A stretch of DNA of 64,000 nucleotides from Torymus aiolomorphi (GCA_036365515.1 CM070875.1:97260628-97324627); one strand, 5' to 3'; shown: positions 21,203-32,535, numbered from the stretch's first letter. Notes: generated by a model from the letters alone, not told the origin. Translations and numbers: made by a program.

Positions 21203-21227
21203 TAATATATACAACCGTAATTAATAT

Positions 21228-21469
21228 TGTTACACTCACACAATACACATACATACAATAATTAACAATAAACTATTAATTATAAAAGAACCCACATCTT
21301 TATTCAAGATCACAAGTATGCAATATAAAACGTGTATATATGCAATATAATAATATTCCAACAGAGAAATATTTTACAATTAAAATATATAAAACAGATT
21401 ACAAACTTACAATCAAATGTTAATAGTCAAAGTATTACGTGGAAAACAGTCCACACCTCAATGGTAACA
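21228..21469. repeat. Candidate solo LTR related to the 4055 Gypsy LTR
   Basis: Starts TGTTACACTCACACA, the same 15 bases as the Gypsy LTRs at 4055, shares ATTATAAAAGAA further in, and ends GGTAACA. The target duplication is unclear (TAATA-like on both sides). Confidence 0.4.
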
Positions 21470-21589
21470 TAATACATTATGTCTCTTTATATAGTCTACT
21501 ATTTAAATAGGTGTGTGTAATAGAAGGTGTAAACGTACATCCATAAGACAGTATATGTAAGCATGTGGGGCACAGCCCACTACCAGAGT

Positions 21590-22340
21590 ACCAAAATTTC
21601 GAATTTTCCGCAAAATCTAAACGTCCTGCGAAATTTTTACAGCCATATTTGATAGGCCATTTTGAATTTCGAAAGTCCAATAGCAAAATTTTGATTATCG
21701 TCTTCAAAAACCCATGTATACCAATTTTAATCCCAATCCAAGCTTCCTTCGAAATTTGCACAGCCATACTGGATCCGTCATTTTGAATTTCGAAAGTCCT
21801 ATAGCAAAATTTTGATCATCATCCTCGAAAACACCTGTATACCAATTTTCAACCAACTCTAAGCACTTTTCCAACTTTCTATCACCATATTGGATCCGCC
21901 ATTTTGAATTTCGAAAGTCTTATATAGCAAAATTTTGATCAGCGTCCTCAAAAACACGTGTATACGAATTTTGAGCAAAATCTAAGCTTCCTTCGAATTT
22001 TTCACAGCCTTATTGGATCCGCCATTTTGAATTTCGAAAGTTTAACAGAAAAGTTAGACAAGTAGAAGATAGAAGTTAGAAGTTTTGATCAGCGTCCTCG
22101 AAAACACCTGTATTCCAATTTTGAGAATACTGTAACCATTTTTCGAACTTACGATCGCTATATTGGATCTGCCATTTTTTATTTCCTGATGCAGGCCTGA
22201 TAGCAAAATCTTAATTAGCTACCTCTAGAACCCCTGCATACAAACTTTAAGCAAAATCTAAACTTCTTTAGAACTTTTTACAGCAATGTTTGATCGTCTA
22301 TTTTGAATTTCGTAGACCTGATAACAAAATCATGTTCATC
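21590..22340 (-). repeat. Minisatellite, about 120-bp unit, inverted orientation
   Basis: Five to six units with GGATCCGCCATTTTGAATTT, GAAAGTC.TATAGCAAAATTTTGATC and CCTGTATACCAATTTT, the reverse complement of the unit at 20430-21065. The two arrays form a giant imperfect foldback. Confidence 0.75.
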
Positions 22341-22640
22341 AAACTCTAAAACCCCTGCATACATACTTATGTATAAGTATATATAAAACCTGAATGATAA
22401 CTTGAATAATTTTAAGTGGGGGCGCCCGTGGGGCGACGTGTGGCTGAGGGTGGGGGGGGGGCGAGTCTCTAACAATTTCTTTCAAGAAATCGTAAAACCA
22501 GTCACATTTTTACGTTATATTGAGAGGACGTTGATGGGGCTGAGGGGTGTGGTGTTGGGTCGCGAGACTGGGGCGAGGGGGGCTGAGTCGTAAACATTTT
22601 CTTACAACTATATAATATAGAAAGATATATATGCTTTACC

Positions 22641-23029
22641 GTATATTTACTGCAATAGTTCGAGATTTGCCTGTCGTATTCTCGGTCCCTATACGAAAAG
22701 CCGTATGCTTCTACCCTTGAATAGACCAATTTTCCTGTGGCGTAGGCTAAATCACCCTCTCCCTACTTTTCTGCCATGTGATGCGTTAGCGACGCTCAGC
22801 GGCTGTTTTATTTAACTTGCGATTAACAATAACACTGTAAATATTCATCGTACAAAAAAAGTGTAAAGACAACTTTGGTTCAGAATCATATGCTCTATCC
22901 CATTCTATTCCGTCGTGGGTGAAAAATAGTTCATATTTTTGGGACACGTGTACATATGATATTATAACACGTGATAATTAGTTATTTATGAAGTATTATT
23001 TTATGTAACAAATGATATGTCTATCTAGT
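22641..23029. other. Unannotated
   Basis: No gene or repeat recognised; CACGTG words begin to appear at its right end. Confidence 0.4.
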
Positions 23030-23490
23030 AATGCGTCACGTGACAAGTTATGAGATAACATAAAACGTAAATAATCACGTGACAAGTTATATATTTATAA
23101 GGTGATATGTCGCGTGATAAATGATGTGACAAGTTATATATATATTCATGAGGTGATATATCGCGTGATAAATCACGCGACAAGTTATATATTTATGAGG
23201 TGATATGTCGCGTGATAAATCGCATATCACGTGACAAATCCGGCGACAAATCACGTGATAAATCCGGTGATAAATCACGTGACAAATCAGGTGACAAATT
23301 ACGTGATAAATCAGGTGACAAATTACGTGACAAATCAGGTGATAAATCAGGTGACAAATCAGGTGACAAATCACGTGCCATAATGTCACGTGACAAATCA
23401 CGTGTCATAATGTCACGTGACAAATCACGTGACTTGTCACGTGACATATCACGTGATTTGTCACGTGATATATCACGTGATAATTTTCAG
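23030..23490. repeat. CACGTG-rich satellite
   Basis: Two layers. At 23085-23220 a unit of about 55-60 bp (GACAAGTTATATATTTATGA, then GGTGATATGTCGCGTGATAAAT) repeats three times. At 23225-23490 a 10-13 bp unit (AAATCACGTGAC and variants CCGGTGA, CAGGTGA) repeats some 20 times. Because CACGTG is its own reverse complement, both strands stay open and give D-K-S-R-rich frames that are not genes. Confidence 0.85.
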
Positions 23491-24504
23491 TAGTGTCTGC
23501 TGCCGTAAGGATATAGTTTCTTGGGTTTTATTCCATCCAGTCTCAATTCTGGCATATGAAATGTTAATAGTTCAGCACATATAATTGATATACATAATTT
23601 CTAACATATTTTGCGGTAATACACAAAATCACAGCTGATTATCAACTGATTTTAACCTGGAATTCTGGTTAATACTTTTATTTATTAGTAATTATTATTG
23701 TTTATTATTGTAAATTATAATTCATTTACTTGAATCTACAATTAACTCACATGTATTCAAAATAATGTACATGCTGGCAAAGAATTTTTTAATTAGTTCT
23801 CATAATTGAAGAATGTAAAATTAAATATAAAAAATTTAAAATTAACATTAATAAATGATAATTATTATTATTAATAAATGAAAATATCAACATTACTTTC
23901 AGTAATAATAATAATAATTACGTGATGATAAGCCGATTATCAGCTGTTATGCGTTTGAAAATCATTTTGATGTTTTTGTTTTTTGCCATTTATTATTATC
24001 ATTTATTATTGTTAGTTTTAAATTGTTATACTTAATTATATATTCGTAAATTATGAAGAATGATTCAAAACTTCTTGGCTAGGAACTACATTATTTTAGA
24101 CAGTCAATCGTAGATTCAATTAAGTGGATGATGATATTCATGCTTTTCTATTTTTTATTATAGACAATAAAACTGACTTTTGGCGGTTATGGTAGTTAGT
24201 TTCGCAAATTTTTCCAGGTTCCTTTAAATTTTATTATATTCTTTCATTATGGCCAAGGTTCGAGTCATAAGATGCATTAGTTTTTGCAAAAACTTTGAAC
24301 GAATTATGAGATTTGTGCTTGGCACTTCTTCGAAATTTTGTTCAAGTTTATACAAAAACCAATAGATATTTTAATTTCAAACTTTGCACTGAGGTATAAT
24401 ATGACGAAACTTAGAGGAGTATTCTCATTATTTTACATAATTTGAAAAAAAAAGTAGATTATTATATCATATGGGTAATGTGTAGCATCGCCACAGTCAC
24501 GTAT
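23491..24504. other. AT-rich, no gene
   Basis: Runs of (TTA/TAA)n around 23855-23930 and ATCAGCTGATTAT-like words. No coding signal. Confidence 0.4.
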
Positions 24505-24658
24505 ACGGAGAAAAATGATGTAGGAAAAATTACTATTTTTGATAGTAACCATGGAAGAGACTCATTTTCTCATGAAAATTACTAAAATATATAGTAAAAT
24601 TCATGAAAATTTAAGTCTGTCTCATGGTTACTATCAAAAATAGTAATTATTTCTCCGT
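24505..24658. repeat. Short foldback MITE
   Basis: Ends ACGGAGAAA and TTTCTCCGT; arms contain ATTACTATTTTTGATAGTAA and CCATG.GAGAC. Total about 154 bp, with arms of about 55 bp. No clear target duplication. Confidence 0.75.
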
Positions 24659-25600
24659 GTTTAAATATCCACCTAACTATGAGTTGTAGTTTTAGGTGTA
24701 CAACATGTAGAGAGAGACGTTTAAGGACAGAGCAAGGCAAGAGAGACTGTAAAGACGCTACCGCAACTAAGCCGAAACTAAATTTGTGAAAAATTTTTCA
24801 GGCAATAGATGACGTTTGCAGTCGGCAAGTGATTTTTCTACTACAGTGTCAATACAGTGGAATTTTTTCATAATAAACATGCAGTGCAAAGAAAAAGTAT
24901 AAACTTCAAAGAAATTCAAGGTATGTTTATATTTTGATTATTGGTAATCAGGCTATATTGCTGCCAGACTCCTACATTTAATGGATTTTGCAACGATATT
25001 TTAGAATAAAGTAGTGTGTCTGTCAGTCTAGGCCTAACATGCTAACAATTTCTTCCTGGCAGATTGCAATAATGAGCTTTCTCATTATGTTAACCTGTGG
25101 AATCAAGTTATTATATTAACTTCTGGTGGGATATACCTGCAGCTTGGCAGCGCTTAGGGCGTACCTGATTTTTTTATAGCTTGTAATTATAATTATATTA
25201 CAATTTTTGCTATTAAAAACAATTTTATTTAGATCAATAACATTGTAGAACGTTAATTATTAACGTATGTCAATTAAAATTGCCATTTTGTTCGATATCA
25301 ATTTATATTTTTTGAGTGTTATTGGTAAGTATAATCATATCTTTTTTACATTTAATTTTGCAATTTGTTCAACGACAATTTATCTTATATTTTATTATTA
25401 CATTTTAATAATATTGTGATCTTTCGCAAGTTTTATAAGTTTTTTCGATCTTATCTATAGTTATTGTATATAATATTGCTGTTGAATCTAATTCTGTTAA
25501 ATAATAAGCGACAATTGACAATATAAGTTTTTATAGGTCTAAGCTTATCAGGAGTTGGTTTTACATAAATAGAAAAAAGAGTTGTTTTAATGTCATCTAC
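24659..25600. other. AT-rich, no gene
   Basis: Nothing recognised on either strand. Confidence 0.4.
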
Positions 25601-25621
25601 AATACTGTTTTTAACATTTTT

Positions 25622-26192
25622 GTGTAAAGTTAAATCCTGTTAAGTTACTAGTCTCACATTTCTATAGAATAGTTTCGACAATCAGTATAAGAGAAGTTTC
25701 AAGTTTATGTAACTAGCAAACTGAAAAAAAAAAAATTTCTTTACAAATAAATGTGTATTTGAATACTCTTAAATAAATATTTTTTAAATTAAAACAATAT
25801 TCATTTAAATTTAAAAAATATTTACTTGAATTAAAACAAAAATTTCAACTTCAATATTTTTTTTAATTTAAATGAATATTGTTTTAATGATTAAAAAAAT
25901 ATTTTTTTAAGAGTATTCAAATAAACGTTTATTTGAAAACAAAGTTTTTCTTCAGTGTGCTGGTTACATAAACTTGACACTTCTCTTATTATACTGATTG
26001 TCGAAACCATTCTAATGAAATGTGAGACATTTATGCAGATGTTTTGTGTAGATATATTTTTCCTATTGAGCATTATAACGCAAAATCAATTGTTGACGAG
26101 TTATACCTATAAAACGGTTTTAAACGCCTATATATGTACATAAAATTGACGATTTTCGGCTGTAACTTGACAAGATTTAACTTTACACTTTA
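25622..26192. repeat. Large foldback element, arms about 220-330 bp
   Basis: The left arm (GTGTAAAGTTAAATC, TTTCGACAATCAGTATAA, CAAGTTTATGTAACTAGC, then AATGAATATTG-type blocks) returns inverted on the right, ending GATTTAACTTTACAC near 26170-26192. The centre is near 25850. The right arm has an insertion around 26040-26160. Confidence 0.7.
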
Positions 26193-26202
26193 AAAGAACC
26201 GC

Positions 26203-27150
26203 TACCAATTTATTTATATTTTAATTATAATTTATTATTGCATAGGACGAAGGGCTTCTGTAGATGACATCGCGACATCCTGAGCTGCTGCTGTTACCAT
26301 TTTTTTTATTGGGACCAGATGGTGGAGCCATGTTTTTTATGTGGACAACCGCATCCTCTGACCTTTTTTGAAAACTTTTTTGGTGAGTAGTTTGCTGCAA
26401 GAAGGCTTACTGGTTTATTTTACAACTAGCACCTATCCTGCAACTATTCCCTTCCTTTTGATAGGAGCGTGGCTTCTCTGTGCTTCCTCCGCTACCAATT
26501 TATTCATGTTTTAATTATAATTTATTGCCTAGGGCGAAGAGCTCCTGTAGACGACATCACGACGTCTTGAGCTGTTACTGTAATCTTTCTTTTTATTGGG
26601 ATCAGATGATGGAGCCATGTTTTTTATGTGGACCACGGCAATCTCTGAACTATTTTCAAAAATTTTCTGGTGAGTACTTTGCTGTAAGAAGGCTTACTGG
26701 TTTATTTAACAACTAGCACCTATCCTGCAACTACTCCTTTCCTTTTGATAGGAGCGTGGCTTCTCTGTGCTTTCTCCTCCACCAATTTATTCATGTTTTA
26801 ATTATAATTTATTGCCTAGGGCGAAGAGCTCCTGTAGACGACATCACGACGTCTTGAGCTGTTACTGTAATCTTTATTTTAAAGGGATCAGATGATGGAG
26901 CTATGTTTTTTATGTGGAATACGGCAATCTCTGAACTATTTTCAAAAATTTTCTGGTGAGTAGTTTGCTATAAGAAGGCTTACTGGTTTATTTTACAACT
27001 AGCACCTATCCTACAACTACTCTTTTCCTTTTGATAGGAGAATGGCTTCTCTGTGCTTCCTCCTCCACCAATTTATTCATGTTTTAATTATACTTCATTG
27101 CCTAGGGCGAAGAGCTCCTGTAGACGACATCACGATGTCTTGAGCTGTTA
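26203..27150. repeat. Tandem array, about 288-bp unit
   Basis: Units start at about 26203, 26492, 26779 and 27068 (last one partial) with TACCAATTTATTCATGTTTT; they include GACGACATCACGACGTCTTG and CTTACTGGTTTATTT. The first unit is most diverged. It runs directly into the HSP70 pseudogene. Confidence 0.8.
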
Positions 27151-27167
27151 GGTAAAAAGCAGCTGAA

Positions 27168-27705
27168 ATTCATGAAGTCAATGGTTCCACCTGCATCTTC
27201 AAAATCTAGAAGCTCATCCAGGACTTTTTCAACGGCTAAGAACTAATAAGTTCATCAACCTCGTTGAGGCTGTCGTGTACGAAGCTGCCGTTCTGATCGT
27301 CATTTTACCCCAAGACAAGTCAGAGGAAATTCAGGATGTGCTGCTTTTGACGTCCATCACCTGTCTGTTGGTATCGAGAACACTCACGGTGTTGTGAGTG
27401 CACTCATCAAGAGGATTATGACCATGCCCATCAAACAGACCTAGACCTTACCTACGCAGAAAACCAGCTCGGCGTGTCGATCCAAGACTATAAGTGTGAG
27501 CATGCCATAATCCAGGACAGCAATCTCTTCAGCAAGTTGGAGTTCAACGGTATCCGACCAATGCCCCGCAGCGTTCCCCAACTTTTGATATCAATACCAA
27601 CGGTATACTCAACGTCTTGGGCGTCGGCAAATTGAACGGCAAGGAGAACAGATTCACCTATTGATTCTGCATATACCTTCAAAGATCTACGACAGCAGGG
27701 CCAGC
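27168..27705 (+). pseudogene. HSP70/HSC70 pseudogene fragment
   Basis: In shifting frames of the plus strand I read pieces typical of cytosolic HSP70 in the right order: KLIQDFFNG near 27215, EAVVYEAAVL then DKSEEIQDVLLL near 27265-27345, ALIKRI.T.PIKQT near 27400-27445, QDSNLFSKLEFNGI near 27515-27550, and MPRSVPQL plus a DINTNGILNV-like piece near 27565-27620. The normal protein is about 640-650 residues; only the end of the nucleotide-binding domain and part of the substrate-binding domain remain, with several frameshifts and stops. No introns, so a processed copy is likely. Confidence 0.7.
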
Positions 27706-27974
27706 GAGGGCGAGAAGACGGTGATCAACGAGGAGGAAAATCTCGACGTATCTTAGATCTCGTCAACCAGGGCTGCAAAATACTCGATGACAGTTGCTAC
27801 AGGTCCAAATATGCTACCGAAGTTGCAGATAGATTTCTTTATCGTCAACAAGAACAACGAGCGGCGGTTACTGCTGAACTAACTGCTTGAAGAAGAGGAA
27901 GACATGAAAATGAAGTATAGGAGACGCAGAAGTTATCGGGACACTGGACGTCCTCATGTTCGAGGTCGCGGTTT
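27706..27974. other. Degenerate sequence after the HSP70 pseudogene
   Basis: GC content is higher than around it and short open pieces exist (for example LDLVNQGCKILDDSCYR), which I do not recognise. Confidence 0.3.
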
Positions 27975-28330
27975 AAGACGCCACTGCTCGTGCATTCGGA
28001 AAACATTGCACACAACTGATCGTCGCTGCCGTCGATATCGCTGATAAAAAAAATGCTGCCGAAAAATCTCAAGATTATACTGACGAACCAGTAGGCAATC
28101 AAGAAGAAGAAAGAGAAGCGCATGTAGTAGACGATCTGATGCAATTTGTAAAATTCGATTATAAGCGCAGATACACGCCCGATCGACAGATTTTGTCGTG
28201 GCTACAGTGTCACGTTTGCCATCAAGGTCTAGTCGAACTCCTTGATACATGGATGAAAAGGGAGAGATTATCATATGAATATCAAGAAGATATTCATATG
28301 TGGTGATCAAGAAGATATGGTATGATGAGT
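27975..28330 (+). pseudogene. Unrecognised open segment
   Basis: A frame without stop of more than 100 codons starts just after a stop at about 27970: DATARAFGKHCTQLIVAAVD, then acidic NQEEEREAHVVDDLMQF, then a CHVCHQGLVELLDTW segment with two close cysteines. No start codon at its head. It may be an exon or gene fragment. I do not recognise the family. Confidence 0.25.
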
Positions 28331-28602
28331 TCAAGATAAACTTCAAGAAATATAAGCATCAAGAGGATACTTCAAGAGTATGTCATTTGACTTCAAGAGG
28401 ATACTTCAAGAGGATACAAGTGGATAACTCAAGAGGATACAAGATGATAGTTCAAGAGGATACAAGAGGATAGTACAAGAGGATACAAGAGAATAGTTCA
28501 AGAGGATACAAGAGGATAGTTCAAGAGGATACAAGAGGATACTTCAAGAGGCTACAAGAGGATAGTATAAGAGGATACAAGAGGATAGTTCAAGGATGCA
28601 GA
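28290..28602. repeat. Minisatellite AAGAGGATACAAGAGGATAGTTC
   Basis: Units of about 11-12 and 23 bp (TTCAAGAGGATAC, AAGAGGATAG) repeat more than 15 times, purine-rich on the plus strand. Confidence 0.85.
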
Positions 28603-29045
28603 AATATAAAAGCAGAGCGCCCGAGCGTGTGTTCCTGCTAATAGAGGAGATATGCTTCGTCTCTTGTGCGAACATATTTTTGAACATACCACATATGGGT
28701 AATGTGCAGCCTCAACTGAATATTGATCATACAATTTCTCATATGATATACATAAGTCGCATATTGTTTTATACCACTCTAACCTAAAAAACACAACTTT
28801 GACATGATTTTTAAGCTCTCGTAGTATAAAATACTCTATGAAACTCGTGCTTAAGGTGATTTTTACCGCATTAGACTTTTCTTGCTCGCTTCGCTCGTGC
28901 CAAAAACGTCTAGTGCGGTAGATAATCACTATCCACACCAGTGTCATTATCTACTATTTTTCAGAGCACGGGGCTGATAAATTATAATTGTATTATTTTG
29001 CAGAAGAGATTTAAACGTTCTTGAGGAAATATAGAAGGTTTGTTG
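28603..29045. other. No gene; one short hairpin
   Basis: At 28867-28921 TACCGCATTAGAC pairs with GTCTAGTGCGGTA around a GCTCGCTTCGCTCG core. Nothing else recognised. Confidence 0.4.
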
Positions 29046-29326
29046 AATTGAACGATCAGAACAAACCAATTGGGTAAAATAATATCAAAGGGTGTGGCAG
29101 CGCCCTGCTTGGCGAGTTATAAGGAACGAAGTGACGGACGAGCCAGCTGGGCGAAGGCGCACCCTTTATTCTTTGGGTTTAGTTTATTCGGACGTTTCGG
29201 CAATTTTCTATAGCCTTCATCAGCTCTTATAAACTATGTAATTCGGCAATAGAAAATTGCCGAAATGTCCGAATAAACTATATTATTTTACCCAATTTGT
29301 TTGTTCTAATCGTTCAATTCTACAAA
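29046..29326. repeat. Foldback made of Penelope-type terminal repeat
   Basis: Arms GAACGATCAGAACAAACCAA / TTGTTTGTTCTAATCGTTC with TGGGTAAAATAATAT next to them. Between them two inverted copies of TTATTCGGAC.TTTCGGCAAT face each other. Probably Penelope-like terminal repeats in head-to-head arrangement. Confidence 0.6.
29188..29227 (-). ncRNA. Hammerhead-like core (second copy)
   Basis: Minus strand CTGATGA, AGGC...TTGCC, GAAAC and GTC in the canonical order. Stem II is only about 3 bp and stem I pairs poorly, so this is probably a decayed copy. Confidence 0.4.
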
Positions 29327-29423
29327 CCTTCTATAATTATATTAGAATAATAATGTGAGAAATTGTATAGTATCAATACTTGACTCAGGTCCCAGTCTTT
29401 TTCGTTTTTTGTTATAAATCCCT

Positions 29424-30072
29424 TATAACTTACTGATGTGACATGCTGCTCTGAAATATAAAGTCAAATCCCCAAAGCGTTCGGTGCAGTACTCTCTGAA
29501 AATAAATAAGCGAAAATTCGCTCACTTGTGTGAATAAGAGAAAAAATCTACTAATTCTTTAGTGAATTTTTAATTATGAAGGTGGTCTATTAAAATTTTC
29601 ACTTTATAACTGCATATTCACTGTAGAATTAGTAGATTTTTTCACTATTTGCACAAGTGAGCGATGGGAGGCATCACTTGCTTTTCGCAGTGTATGCACG
29701 ACTAAATACCGTATGTCTTTGTAGCATTTTTTAAACGAAAGTGGAGGCATGGTGTGTTTCACCTTGCGTGCTCCGCGAAAAGCGGAAGCATATAACCTCA
29801 ATGTTTACTCTGAAAATGAATCAATGAAAAATCGCTCACTTCTGAAAATAGTGAAAAAATCTACTAATTCTACAGTGAATATTCAGTTATGAAGTGATAA
29901 TTTTAATAGATCATTTTCATAAGTAAATATTCACTAAAGAATTAGTAGATTTTTTCTCTTATTCGCACAAGTAAGCAAATTTTCCCTTATTTATTCTCAG
30001 AGAGTACTGTACTGCACGCTCTGGGGGTTTGAATTTATATTTCAGAGCAGCATATCACATCAGTAAGTTATA
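29424..30072. repeat. 649-bp foldback MITE with internal palindromes
   Basis: Ends TATAACTTACTGATG and CATCAGTAAGTTATA are perfect inverses, and arms continue through GCTGCTCTGAAATATAAA, GCAGTACTCTCTGA and AAAATCTACTAATTCT. Each half is itself a hairpin (29513-29665 and 29827-29985), so four copies of AAAATCTACTAATTC are present in alternating orientation. Confidence 0.8.
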
Positions 30073-30111
30073 CTTACGTATACGTTTGGCGATTTATAAA
30101 TATTTCGATAA

Positions 30112-30180
30112 ACTGATGTGCGCATGCGCATATCCGATAAACTCATGTGCGCATGCGCACATCCGATAAACTCGGTAACT
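30112..30180. repeat. Two 30-bp tandem units with TGCGCATGCGCA
   Basis: GATAAACT.ATGTGCGCATGCGCA.ATCC repeats twice, each with a perfect 12-bp palindrome. Confidence 0.7.
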
Positions 30181-30317
30181 CGCGATTAGGTCTAGCGCCA
30201 TCTGACGGCAAAAATTTGTACAGTTGACACTACACTCACATGATAAAACAGTTTTGTTGTGTGAAATCGAGTATGGCATCCCCTTAAGTACAAATACCAC
30301 AACATACAACTAATACA

Positions 30318-30503
30318 CAACTTGCCAAATGCTATGGCCTTCCAAAAATCCATAAACCAACACTATCATTCAGACCCATAATTTCAACTGTCAATAGCCC
30401 AACCCATTTCTTAGCAAATATTATCTATGAGAACCTTAAGACTTGCTTCCCTCCTCCTAAATCACACATAGACAATAGCTTTGATTTAATTAAAAAATTT
30501 TAA
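30318..30503 (+). pseudogene. Penelope-like RT fragment
   Basis: Open for 61 codons: CYGLPKIHKPTLSFRPIIST, then NSPTHFLANIIYENL. YGLPKIHKP...RPI(V/I)S is a hallmark of RT motif 3 in Penelope-like elements. Upstream and downstream coding parts are absent. It follows the MITE and is not continuous with the element at 56 kb. Confidence 0.75.
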
Positions 30504-30559
30504 AATGTAAAAATTCCGGACAGTTTTTTGGATTTGGCCATTTTTTTACAAAATCCAAA

Positions 30560-31020
30560 AATGGTCCAAAAAATTCAGAAAAAATTTACTCATGTTCCTT
30601 GGATAATTTTAAGCACTTCTTGTTCTATAAAATTTTTTTGTAAAGCTAATCCTTTTCGAGTAAAAAATTAATCAATGATTCATTACTTTTTTCGACTTCC
30701 GGTCGCCATATTGGATCCGCCATATTAAGTTGCGCCACAAAAATTTCTTAGAATTATCCAAGGAACATGTGTAAATTTTTCTGAATTTTTTGGACCATTT
30801 TTGGATTTTTTAAAAAATGGCCAAATCCAAAATCGAAAATGGCCCAAACAATCCTGCGAAAATTCAAACATGTTCTTTGGATAATTCTAAGTACTTTTTG
30901 TTCTATAAAATTTTTTTGTAAAGCTAATCCTTTTCGAGTAAAAAATTAATAAATGATTCATTACTTTTTTTGACTTCCAGTCGCCATATTGGATCCGCCA
31001 TATTGATTTTTAATGCTCAT
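30560..31020 (+). repeat. Two direct repeats of about 280-bp spacing
   Basis: The block GTAAAGCTAATCCTTTTCGA with TTGTTCTATAAAATTTTTTT before it and GTCGCCATATTGGATCCGCC after it occurs at about 30590-30735 and 30880-31010. GGATCCGCCATATT is also the motif of the minisatellites at 20-22 kb. Confidence 0.7.
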
Positions 31021-32535
31021 TTGAGTATGGTTTTCAAGAAAAAATAGTTTGTGCAGGATTTCCGTAGAATTCAGACCTACTGCTTAAAGGATTTCCTGTT
31101 AAAATTTTGATTTTTCAAAAAATAATCGCAAAAATTTCACATTTTTTCCTTAAAATCGCAAAAATAATAATAAAGGAAGCATTTTTTCAACTTTTGCACC
31201 TCGGATTCTGAAAGTACTCGCCAAAATTTATCGGAAAACGTAGTTTGCAGATTTTTTCCAACCGATTTGATTCTTTTTAAGGGTGTCGAATGTATGCATG
31301 TGCAAACGTGCACATTTGACGTTAATGGGTTAAATTTTAAAATTTCCTTTAAGCTAAAAGTTAAAAGTTCTGGAGAAATACTCATATACTCATATACTTA
31401 TGGATAAATTTATGAGGGTAAATAAAGTATTATCCAAGTACTTACGGGCTCTTTAATGTATATTTTGTTATTAGTTTTGTTGAGTGATCATAATCGACCG
31501 AAGGACACACAACGTACAACGTCCGATGCAGTGGAAATAAAATTTTTGAAAAGCCACTATGAATCCCAAAAAATCTAAGTATCTTAATGTTTGTTTTTTT
31601 CTGATATTAGACTAATAATAAAGATTCTATTCCGCAGTATATAAATCCAAATTAAAGAAATATCTACTTAATCATATTTCAACATCGGATATTTAATTTT
31701 AATGAGTTTTACGCTTTTAATAAGTAAATAGGACAGTAATGTAGTTAAATTATATTTTAATGAATGTGGAACATGTAAAAATAATTAATATAAAAAAATT
31801 CAGTTGGGCTGGGTAATCCAGTAATACATTGTTCCACAAAGTTTCAAGGCAAAAAAAAATTTATCGACATTTTAACCAAATATAGCTTTTAATAAGTGTA
31901 ATAAGTGGTTAAAAGCGCCAATTACTGGTTTTGTTTAAATAAAAGGAGAGTCAACATTTGTGTAGTTACGATTTTTCTTCTGCGTCAGAATTCATTTACC
32001 CTTCCACAGGTTCGCGTTCGAAATAAAGTATTGCAGAGTTGACAACAAAAAAATAGTTCGCGTTTAGTCAGTGGGTATAACGCGTCCCCCTATTAAATTT
32101 TAAGCAGCCTTCTCCCTTCGGAACACAAAACTCGCCGAAGGTTTCACGCGTACCGGCGCTCCGATTGTATTGCCTTTTCGCTGCGTCGCATTTCCGCATC
32201 GTCTGTAGATTTTCTTAAAAACGAGTAGCCGAATAAAAAAACAGCCAGTTACATCAGACAATGTCAACTCCGAAGATTTCTCAGAAGTAATATAATTTGA
32301 TATGGAGACATAATCAAATTTCCTTCAAAGAATAAAAAATACAATTTTTTTTTTATAGAAACTTTGTAGAACGATTTATTAGAGAACTGAACAAAGCAAA
32401 TGAATTTTAATAATGAACAAAAATAATTTTAATTACTTCTTACTATGTTCACTTCTTAAATCGCGAGTATTCGAAAAATTCGTTCAAACTCAAAATAATT
32501 GACCAGCGAATCTAACTAATTTCATATTTCTGTAG
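31021..32535. other. AT-rich, no gene
   Basis: No coding signal; only scattered short repeats. Confidence 0.4.

Larger units (their letters stand above)
13757..22628. mobile_element. Composite block bracketed by a 28-bp inverted repeat
   Basis: 13757-13784 and 22601-22628 are inverted copies (27 of 28 positions) around CTATATTATATAGTTGTAAG. Next to each, on the inside, are C-rich/G-rich repeats with ATAACGTAAAA words and CAGCCCCCCTC. This looks like the ends of an old DNA transposon into which a non-LTR element and minisatellites later settled, or two copies of a short repeat in opposite orientation. No transposase was seen. Confidence 0.4.

Noticed and set aside
23193..23493. D-K-S-R repeat frames and a CRISPR-like look of regularly spaced palindromes
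   Set aside because: Both strands are open because CACGTG is self-complementary; unit is 10-13 bp with no unique spacers, so neither gene nor CRISPR.
27845..28346. Minus-strand frames of 99 and 130 codons
   Set aside because: Hydrophobic/cysteine mix without domain; the opposite strand has a better open segment and an adjacent HSP70 pseudogene.
28552..28947. 131-codon minus-strand frame
   Set aside because: Partly from the GGATAC minisatellite, no domain, no promoter or splice context.
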